A stretch of 64,000 bases of DNA from Astropecten irregularis (taxonomy: Eukaryota; Echinodermata; Asteroidea; Paxillosida; Astropectinidae): assembly GCA_963971285.1 (NCBI GenBank), contig OZ020253.1, forward strand, positions 18,426,528-18,490,527. The letters run 5' to 3'. Both the position numbers and the translations under genes were made by a program. Below, piece after piece: positions 56,525 to 64,000 of the stretch (its first letter is position 1; the number at the start of each line of letters is the position of its first letter). The notes below the pieces were generated by a model. It saw only the letters and a program-made list of their open reading frames with translations. It did no database searches and was not told where the DNA came from.

Positions 56525-59500
56525 CTGCAATGACTGGCCGAAGAAACAAGTGGTCAAGGAATCACCATACATCAATGACTAAGATTCTCAATAATGGAAA
56601 CAATTTACATACATGAATATATTCACATAAGATAATTTCTTCATGCAAATGAATGAAAAAAAATTTCAGATTGTTCTCAACACATGGAAGAGGCTTCTTT
56701 TCAATGCTTCCGAAAAACAGATCCTTTTGTTTTGATATCCACAACCATTCTTGGAGTCACTTTTTGATGTTTTCATGGACTGAACACTCCCACAATCGGA
56801 CAACCATAACCTGCTGCTGTTCCAATTAAATGCGTACATTGGAAGCACCAGGGGCACCAAGGCAATGATCAGAGGCACCGAAGCAATGACCAGAGGCACC
56901 GAAGCAATGACCAGGGACACCAAGGCAATGACCAGAGGCACCAAGGCAATGACCAGGGACACCAAGGCAATGACCAGGGGCACCGAGGCAATGACCAGAG
57001 GCACCAAGGCAATGACCAGGGGCACCGAGGCAATGACCAGGGGCACCGAGGCAATGACCAGGGGCACCGAGGCAATGACCAGGGGCACCGAGGCAATGAC
57101 CAGGGGCACCGAGGCAATGACCAGGGGCACCGAGGCAATGACCAGGGGCACCAAGGCAATGACCAGGGGCACCAAGGCAATGACCAGGGGCACGGAGGCA
57201 ATGACCAGTGGCACGGAGGCAATGACCAGGGGAACCAAGGCAATGACCAGGGGCAGCAAGGTAATGACCAGGGACACCAAGGCAATGACCAGGGGCACCG
57301 AGGCAATGACCAGGGGCACCGAGGCAATGACCAGGGGCACCGAGGCAATGACCAGGGGCACCGAGGCAATGACCAGGGGCACCAAGGCAATGACCAGGGG
57401 CACGGAGGCAATGACCAGTGGCACGGAGGCAATGACCAGGGGAACCAAGGCAATGACCAGGGGCAGCAAGGTAATGACCAGGGGTACCAAGGCAATGACC
57501 AGGGGTACCAAGGCAATAACCAGGGGCACAAAGGCAATGACCAGGAGCACCAAGGCAATGACCAGGGACACCAAGGCAATGATCAGGGGCACCAAGGCAA
57601 TGATCAGGGGGCACCAGGGCAATGACCAGGGGCACCAAGGCAATGACCAGGGGCACCAAGTCAATGACCAGGGGCACCAAGGCAATGACCAAGGTCACCA
57701 AGGCAATGACCAGGGGCACCAAGGCAATGACCAGGGGCACCAAGGCAATGACCAGGGGCATCAAGGCAATGACCAGGGGCACCAAGGCAATGACCAAGGT
57801 CACCAAGGCAATGACTGAGGACATCAAAAAAATCAACCTAGAGCACCAATACACTCACTTTTGTCCACTACCTCTCAAATCAAACATTTCCTCATGACCA
57901 ACAAAACAAACAGATGGACAGTCAAACAGCCCGAGCGTCAGACGGACATAACCGGCCTACAGTCTAATCCTGACTCTACGATCTCTGGGCTGACCGATCA
58001 AAAGGATACACTCCTTCATGACGAAGTTGTTCTGCTCGTGGTGTTGCCACTTGCGCTCCAAGTTGCCCAGCTGAGCGTGTGTTTCATTCTCATTCAGCTG
58101 CGTCTTCATGGCTTCGTAATGGGACGACAGCTCTTGCACAGCTACAAAAACAGAATAACACAAACCAAAAACTAATCATCCAAACAGACACATTATTATC
58201 TCAGGGGTTTCACCAAACTCATCGTAACTTACAATCAATCATAGGACTTATGATGTATTGCGGCCCTATATAGGATATGATGGGTTATCCTTCGTTAAGT
58301 CGAGTAACGATCGATCGTAAAGCTTCATGAAATCGACCCCTGGGGACATTACCCCCACGACTTTTAGGTTCTTGAATCTGGACCATGATGCGAATTATTC
58401 TGCCACGAAAAATCACGTCCTTCAACGTTAAGAGAAGAAAAACGGGGAGAAAGCGGATACAAATGCAGCCGCCTCAGGGGAAAATAATTTTCACCAGGGA
58501 CGTAACTGTTGATTAGAAGCTACTATGGTGATTAGCAAATTGACTGGATATAACTCCAGGGAATCTTCTCCGGAGAACACGGAGGAACAAAAAATTGTCT
58601 GCGAGAGACGTGCGGTAAGAGATTGCCCCATCTGCTTGTTCATCAAATGATGATTTTTCCCTCAACATTAAAGGGCATTTAACATTGGTAACAAACCAAA
58701 ACAGAAATGTTCACAGATTTATGTATAACTTATAGGGTATGAAGACAGTAATAGTAGAAACATACTATACAAATGCTGTATTTATCCAGAAAATACCAAA
58801 AAGATAAAAAATGATACAGCTATTCCCACACAATTTGGCGTAACAATTGCAACGGGTTTTCGCTGTTTTCAACTGTTTCCAATGATCAATTGAGCTGAAA
58901 ATTTCACAGGTTTGTTTTTATTCCATGACAAATCAAATTATGAGCAGACTCCAGCAGCTGCTCTGTCACTTTGACCAATGTTGTACATGCCCCTTTAACT
59001 GCAATCGCATGTCAGGTTTCAACTTTCAAGAACACAGTTTTACATTATGCAGTGTTTGTACTTATAGGCATTCAACCAGCGATATTACAGCACAGTGTTA
59101 TTTTGCTCGGGAACATTTTTACAAATTAGATTTCCTGGGTAAGCACGACACATGTGCTTGATGTGATTATGGCAAATAGGCAAAATATCGCTCGTTCATT
59201 TGTTAATAATTCCATCACATAATCCGTGGATAATTAGTCGGGTCCCGGATTAAGTAGATGCCATCCTGCATTATGAATGGCTGAATGGGCTAAGAATACC
59301 TGACAGATTTAAAATCACATCCATGATGGCAAAGCACAAACTATTAAGCCAAATATTGAATTAGTAGGCTATGGCTACGGTTAACGCACAGCTCAATGGG
59401 ACTTTGATGAAGCCACAAGCTTGCGGCTTTCATAGACACATGAAATTTTCACAGATGACTGTGACTGTGTCTCCCTTGATATATTTGCCCATGAATCTGT

Positions 59501-62500
59501 ATTTCTTTGACAAAAACCAAAGTATGATATAACCTTTAAATAAATAACACTTCATAAAGGAAAGATAAATGACCATAATGTTGGTATAATTGTTAGATGG
59601 TCATGATCGATGCTAGTACCTTTCTTGAAGGTATCTCTTCTGGTGGTTAGCGTGACTTTCTCCTTGTGCAGTTTCTGACACAAAAATAATAATAATAAAA
59701 CAAGGGAGAACATTAATTTCCCTTTTTTGCACATCCCAAAATCACAAGACAAACATTTGAACAGAGAAAAAGAAATAATTGCAAATTAAATACATATTTA
59801 CAAACACAAGTGAAAAACCATTATCAGAAGAAATAACATCATCCTGATGAAAAGCGAATCAAAGATTGTTTTGTTTTTTTAATTATCAAAGAACAAAAGT
59901 GGAAACTGACTGTATTAGATTTTAAGGCATAGACTAGAACAGCGAAGCTGTCATGGCTCGCTGCGGCCTTACGTGCAGTTACAAACATGATAGCAAATTA
60001 AAAATTAAAAATTAAAAAAATAATAAAAAACTGTAACATTTGCTTATTGTCTTTCCAGATTGAAATAATTAATTTTAAGAGAAAAAACAAAACAAAACAA
60101 CCACCCAAAAAAACGTTAACATTTCACGCGGACGGACGGACAGATTGGAAATTGGTATATTACATAGACTCGCACTGCTTCGCAGCAGCTCGCCAAAAAG
60201 TAAGCATTCTGCAACCCCCGGGAATATTTCTTTCTATATGGGCAGATTTTACCGTACCTGTTTCCTTTCGTCAGATTCAGCTCGGACTTTGTTCAGATCC
60301 GAGTAGACTTCCAGGTCTCCTTCCATGGATTGGATGCTCTCCTTCAGGGACTGAAGCTCCGTGTTGATCTTGGACTCAAGCTGTTCCACCTTCTGGAGAT
60401 CCATCTGCAGACGAGTGCTCTCTGCGGGATACAGGAACCGTTATTCCTGAGACTTGGCTTTCAGTAGCCTCTCTAACATACCAAGAGGGATTCTAGAGCT
60501 CAGTAGTATCAAGCCTGTAAATAAACGGAGGCCACGGAGGCCATGGCCTTCATGGCCCTGGTTCTTGGCCTTGGTGCCCCTTCAAATGTTTCCATAGACA
60601 TTATGATTTTCCACTGGAAGTGCCCCTCGCAATGGAAAAGTGGCCTTGCCCTCACCAAACCTTATTTCCAGCCCTGTAGTATGACATAGCCTATGCCTTT
60701 AGAGTGGCAAGGCAGTAATTGAGCAAAATGTCTTACTCTACAATACCTTACAGACTCCCTGCTGCATGAGGTAACCCTCCTAGTGGCGGGGCAGTTATTG
60801 ACCATGCAGTCTGACCCTACAATACCTTACAGACTCCCTGCTGCATGAGGTAACCCTCCTAGTGGCGGGGCAGTTATTGACCATGCAGTCTGACCCTACA
60901 ATACCTTACAGAATCCCTGCTGCATAAGGTAACCCTCCTAGTGGTATGGCAGTTATTGAGCAAGCAGTCTGACCCTACAATACCTTACAGACTCCCTGCT
61001 GCATAAGGTAACCCTCCTAGTGGCAGGGCAGTTATTGAGCAAGCAGTCTGACCCTACAATACCTTACAGAATCCCTGCTGCATAAGGTAACCCTCCTAGT
61101 GGCAGGGCAGTTATTGAGCAAGCAGCCTGACCCTACAATACCTCACAGAATCCCTGCTGCATAAGGTAACCCTGCTGCATAAGGTAACCCTCCTAGTGGC
61201 AGGGCAGTTATTGAGCAAGCAGCCTGACCCTACAATACCTTACAGAATCCCTGCTGCATAAGGTAACCCTCCTAGTGGCAGGGCAGTTATAGAGCAAGCA
61301 GTCTGACCCTACAATACCTTACAGACTCCCTGCTGCATAAGGTAACCCTCCTAGTAGCAGGGCAGTTATTGAGCAAGCAGTCTGACCCTACAATACCTTA
61401 CAGACTCCCTGCTGCATAAGGTAACCCTCCTAGTGGCAGGGCAGTTATTGAGCAAGCAGTCTGACCCTACAATACCTTACAGACACCCTGCTGCATAAGG
61501 TAACCCTCCTAGTGGCAGGGCAGTTATTGAGCATGCAGGCTGACCCTACAATACCTCACAGAATCCCTGCTGCATAAGGTAACCCTCCTAGTGGCAGGGC
61601 AGTTATTGAGCAAGCAGTCTGACCCTACAATACCTTACAGACACCCTGCTGCATAAGGTAACCCTCCTAGTGGCAGGGCAGTTATTGAGCAAGCAGTCTG
61701 ACCCTACAATACCTCACAGAATCCCTGCTGCATAAGGTAGCCCTCCTAGTGGCAGGGCAGTTATTGAGCAAGCAGCCTGACCCTACAATACCTTACATAC
61801 TCCCTGCTGCATAAGGTAACCCTGCTGCATAAGGTAACCCTCCTAGTGGCAGGGCAGTTATTGAGCAAACAGTCTGACCCTACAATACCTTACAGACTCG
61901 CTGTTGCATGAGGTAACCCTCCTAGTGGCAAGGCAGTTATTGAGCAAGCAGTCTGACCCTACAATACCTTACAGACTCTCTGATGCATAAGGTAACCCTC
62001 CTAGTGGCAGGACAGTTATTGAGCAAGCAGTCTGACCCTACAATACCTTACAGACTCCCTGATGCATAAGGTAACCCTCCTAGTGGCAGTGCAGTTATTG
62101 AGCAAGTAGTCTGACCCTACAATACCTTACAGACTCCCTGCTGCGTAAGGTAACCCTCCTAGTCCTAGTGGCAGTGCAGTTATTGAGCAAGCAGTCTGAC
62201 CCTACAATACCTTCCAGACTCCCTGTTGCTAGAGTTAACAGGGGAAAAAAAAGATGTAAATGCTCATTTACCTCCAGCCAGTGTGGACGCTGTTGCTTCG
62301 GACTTGTGCATTTCTGTCTGCTTGAAATTCAAATCGTCCTGCATGCGGGCTAGCTCCTGTGGGCTTGGCATGTGTTTTGTACGACTCAAATTCTTCATAG
62401 GTGAGATAAAAATAGGCAATCATTTTTATAAGTCTACACAGGTTTGTTTGCTCAGATGTTTAAAGGTAATATCATACTTTGGTTTTTATCAAAGAAATAC

Positions 62501-63630
62501 AGATTCATGGGCAAAAATATCAAGGAAGATACAGTAACAGTCATCTGGGAAAATTTCAGTCCCATACGGTGCCCACTTTTTGAGAAAACAGTGAAAAACA
62601 GCCACAGTACTTCTGAAGTCTTTTCTCTTTTATTTTTGATTATTTTTAAAAGATCATAAAGATTTCAGGTCATTGTTTTACTAATTTCTGGATAAATACA
62701 CCATTTCAGGCAAACAATTTTAACAGTAGGTTTCTACTAGCATCATCTTCATACCCTGAAAGTTATACGTAAATCTGTGAACATTTCTGTTTTGGTCTCT
62801 TACCAAAGTATGATACTACCTTCCTAAAATCAAAGACGTGCAAAATGTTGCCCCAATGAACCCGACAAGCTTCCAAAACATTCCCTCAAGTTTTGTGCAC
62901 TGCCTCAAAAGAAAGTGAAGAGGATTATTGAAAACAATTACAAAATAGCCAAAATCTTCAACGGTATTATGAATACTTACCCTGCTCATGTGAGACAAGA
63001 TGGTCACGATGTTCTCCTCCAAGTTCCCCTTGTGTTCCTGTCAAAGATAGAGGGCGACAGACAGTGACATTTCAGTACCATGCTGCTTGTGTATACACAT
63101 AGTACACAACCGTCACGACTGGTAGCCATCATCATTTTCGTTTACTTTTAAGCCTTCCCTATCCTTGACTTTGCCTTAAAAATCATTAATTTTTTTGTTT
63201 TTGGTATTCCTGGGCTCTATTGAAAAGTACTCCCTATGATGTACGTCCGGCAGGCATCTAGTCCTTATTTTCAGGCCAAAAAGTTTTGTATGTATGCATT
63301 GTGGGATATGTCTGCAGTTCACTGCTTATTTGCATACATTTACATTATTTGCATTGAGTTCGGCTCATGACTAGAGTGACGTCTGGAATGATGTCGCTCT
63401 AGCGCCGTTCTGAACGACAAAACCGTCGAACTTTCAGCACTGCGCTGGGTCACTTATATTCTTTTCGAACATAAGGTTTTGCTAAATTTTTTTACTAATT
63501 TTACATTAAAAAAAATCAATTTTTGAATCCAGCTGGACTATAATGTTCTTACTTTGTAGCAAATTAAAACAAGAAATCACGGAACTTACCATCTCTTGCC
63601 CTTTGGTTTCCTCAAAAGTTTCCAAGAATT
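56415..63630 (-). CDS. IFT74: Intraflagellar transport protein 74, C-terminal 7 exons (5' part off window)
   Basis: IFT74 is a coiled-coil subunit of the IFT-B complex. With IFT81 it forms a tubulin-cargo module that carries material into cilia. Seven exons (41, 57, 121, 164, 55, 147 and 110 bp) join in frame into about 230 residues plus TGA. Recognised blocks, in order: [66 protein letters not shown]...[37 protein letters not shown] and ESDYRPL. These match the C-terminal third of animal IFT74 (about 600 residues in human). Heptad-like Leu/Glu/Lys content supports a coiled coil. All splice phases agree. The missing N-terminal part (basic tubulin-binding region and first coiled coils) would lie beyond 64000. 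Introns carry a 21-bp and a 79-bp minisatellite and several MITEs. Confidence 0.95.
56525..57994 (-). other. IFT74: IFT74 last intron
   Basis: 1470-bp intron, two thirds of which is the 21-bp minisatellite. The remaining sequence (56525-56846 and 57816-57994) shows no other feature. Confidence 0.8.
56847..57815. repeat. 21-bp minisatellite, about 46 units
   Basis: Consensus unit CAAGGCAATGACCAGGGGCAC (variants GAGGCA, GGGACAC, GTGGCAC). Because 21 is a multiple of 3, several frames on both strands stay open for up to 342 codons (7-residue periods such as GTEAMTR or PLVIALV). These are by-products of the repeat, not genes. A 10-unit (210-bp) block recurs: the variant CAGTGGCACGGAGGC appears at 57206 and 57416. 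Confidence 0.93.
57995..58141 (-). CDS. IFT74: IFT74 exon (most conserved block)
   Basis: 147 bp encoding [19 protein letters not shown] followed by [18 protein letters not shown] and CILLI. It is nearly identical to vertebrate IFT74 through the [13 protein letters not shown] core. The donor is the weak GTCAGC. It was chosen because it keeps phase 1 and the conserved continuation A-K-S-x-E-S-D-Y; it implies about two extra residues relative to human. Confidence 0.92.
58204..58340 (+). mobile_element. MITE family A, copy 10
   Basis: GGGGTTTCACCAAACTCATC (small deletion in the left terminus) to TTCATGAAATCGACCCC; internal AAGTCGAGTAACGATCGATC. Confidence 0.78.
58667..58815 (-). mobile_element. 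TTAA MITE family B, partial copy
   Basis: AACCAAAACAGAAATGTTCA, then TATAACTTATAGGGTATGAA and TGTATTTATCCAGAAA correspond to the right half of family B in inverse. It stops before the centre. Confidence 0.6.
58830..58998. mobile_element. MITE family C, copy 2
   Basis: GCGTAACAATTGCAACGGGT, CCAATGATCAATTGAGCTGA and CACAGGTTTGTTTTTATTCC match 31010-31217. The right end is degraded. Confidence 0.55.
59440..59539 (+). mobile_element. TTAA MITE family B, right-end fragment
   Basis: AAATTTTCACAGATGACTGT to AAGTATGATATAACCTTTAA, ending in TTAA; left half missing. Confidence 0.65.
59620..59674 (-). CDS. IFT74: IFT74 exon
   Basis: 55 bp encoding [18 protein letters not shown], matching the IFT74 KKLHQER...STHRNAFKK block. 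Acceptor TTGTGTCAG, donor G/GTACTA. It leaves one base to join the next exon as Ala. Confidence 0.92.
59675..60257 (-). other. IFT74: IFT74 intron (583 bp)
   Basis: AT-rich; contains AATTAAAA and AAAACAAAACA simple stretches near 59998-60100. Nothing else seen. Confidence 0.75.
60258..60421 (-). CDS. IFT74: IFT74 exon
   Basis: 164 bp encoding [17 protein letters not shown], then [12 protein letters not shown] and [11 protein letters not shown], a clear match to the LQLDLQKMELLESK...DLEIYNDL block of IFT74. Acceptor CCCGCAG, donor CAG/GTACGG. Phase 1 in, phase 0 out. Confidence 0.95.
60422..62271 (-). other. IFT74: IFT74 intron carrying the 79-bp minisatellite
   Basis: 1850-bp intron. About 280 bp next to the exon at 60258-60421 are non-repetitive apart from short GGAGGCCA/GGCCATGG palindromic words near 60530-60550; the rest is the tandem array. 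Confidence 0.8.
60700..62225. repeat. 79-bp minisatellite, about 19 units
   Basis: The unit begins CTAGTGGCAGGGCAGTTATT, then GAGCAAGCAGTCTGACCCTA, CAATACCTTACAGACTCCCT and GCTGCATAAGGTAACCCTC. Copies are mostly over 90 percent alike by eye; the leftmost is worn. Two copies (near 61152 and 61802) share an 18-bp internal duplication CCCTGCTGCATAAGGTAA. The right end stops 47 bp before an IFT74 exon. Confidence 0.93.
62272..62392 (-). CDS. IFT74: IFT74 exon
   Basis: 121 bp starting [20 protein letters not shown] and containing [13 protein letters not shown]. It is phase 0 in and phase 1 out; the leftover G plus AG of the next exon gives Glu. Acceptor CTATGAAG is pyrimidine-poor, but protein alignment and phase both place it here. 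Donor GTAAAT. Confidence 0.9.
62460..62822 (+). mobile_element. TTAA MITE family B, copy 11, in IFT74 intron
   Basis: TTAAAGGTAATATCATACTT to AAGTATGATACTACCTTCCT (right TTAA mutated). It occupies 363 of the 588 bp between two IFT74 exons. Confidence 0.82.
62981..63037 (-). CDS. IFT74: IFT74 exon
   Basis: 57 bp, phase 0 to phase 0, encoding [19 protein letters not shown]. Acceptor TTTGACAG, donor AGG/GTAAGT. It corresponds to the IFT74 segment with EANIVALLEHCSR. Confidence 0.92.
63590..63630 (-). CDS. IFT74: IFT74 exon (first in window)
   Basis: 41 bp encoding [13 protein letters not shown] after a split first codon (phase 1 entry, acceptor TCTTAG). Donor ATG/GTAAGT, phase 0. It matches the conserved FIETFEETK block of IFT74. 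The preceding exon was not found up to 64000. Confidence 0.88.
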
Positions 63631-64000
63631 CTAAGACACAAAACAAATATTGACAAACAAAAAGTTGATATGTTTCTGTAATTTCTCCATGGTGTAACTC
63701 CAAAAACACTTTCACAGACATTTGGAACTATAAATAATTGCGACTCAAATGTAGAATTTCATAAATATTGAAATAAAGCGCATTGCCAAATGGTTTAAGG
63801 TCTTGAATTATTAAAGTCTGAGCAAAGCCAAGCTTCCTAATCTGGTGCAAACTATAAAGATCTTCCCCTGACCCTAATATTTATCCCAGAATCTTTTCAT
63901 GAATCTGCCTAAGTCCAACACTGTGCAGTATCCCACTGGCAAGGTCTATAGCTAGGCCATCATCCTTTGAGTCTGGCGCTCTACAGGACTGTGTCACTCA
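63631..64000 (-). other. IFT74: IFT74 intron, right edge of window
   Basis: 370 bp upstream of the first IFT74 exon seen. No further exon could be recognised before the window ends. Confidence 0.6.

Larger units (their letters stand above)
58142..59619 (-). other. IFT74: IFT74 intron
   Basis: 1478-bp intron with a family A MITE (58204-58340), partial family B pieces (58667-58815 and 59440-59539) and a family C copy (58830-58998). Confidence 0.75.

Noticed and set aside
56666..57854. Open frames of 236-342 codons on both strands (7-residue periodic proteins)
   Set aside because: They are produced by a 21-bp tandem repeat whose length is a multiple of three. All lie in an IFT74 intron, show no non-repetitive domain, and equal coding potential on both strands is not expected of a gene.
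60700..62225. CRISPR-like array
   Set aside because: The whole 79-bp unit repeats with no unique spacers, and the host is an animal; it is a minisatellite.

Overview
The window is nuclear DNA from an animal, very probably a marine invertebrate deuterostome (an echinoderm is my best guess). The two genes I recognise are animal genes split by GT-AG introns, and most of the rest is short non-autonomous transposons, tRNA-derived SINEs and minisatellites. The phylum call rests on the protein types, the repeat style (foldback MITEs with termini such as GGGGTCGATTTCAC) and the frequent TAGGCCTA-like words. It is inference, not proof.

Two genes are supported, both on the minus strand. (1) Positions 31969 down to 1679 hold a complete nicotinic acetylcholine receptor (Cys-loop) subunit gene: eight coding exons joining in frame into 489 residues, with signal peptide, Cys-loop, M1-M4 and stop. 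It keeps the 45-bp and 110-bp exons typical of this family. It has an alpha7/alpha9-like pore but lacks the adjacent cysteine pair of loop C, so by definition it is a non-alpha subunit. (2) Positions 63630 down to 56415 hold the last seven exons of IFT74, an IFT-B intraflagellar transport coiled-coil protein. They encode about 230 C-terminal residues plus the stop; the 5' part lies beyond the right edge.

Layout: 1-1678 is the receptor 3' flank. 1679-31969 is the receptor gene, whose introns (the longest, intron 1, is about 10.3 kb) carry MITEs, foldbacks and SINEs. 31970-56414 is about 24 kb without a recognisable gene, filled with repeats, including a three-level nested insertion at 40272-41571 and a large inverted repeat at 38226-38603. 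56415-63630 is IFT74, with a 21-bp minisatellite in its last intron and a 79-bp minisatellite in another. 63631-64000 is an IFT74 intron.

The two genes have no evident functional link beyond being neighbours. I found no CRISPR array, operon, rRNA gene, intact transposase or reverse transcriptase, and no convincing novel multi-gene system. The notable material is the divergent receptor subunit and the structure and nesting of the mobile-element families.
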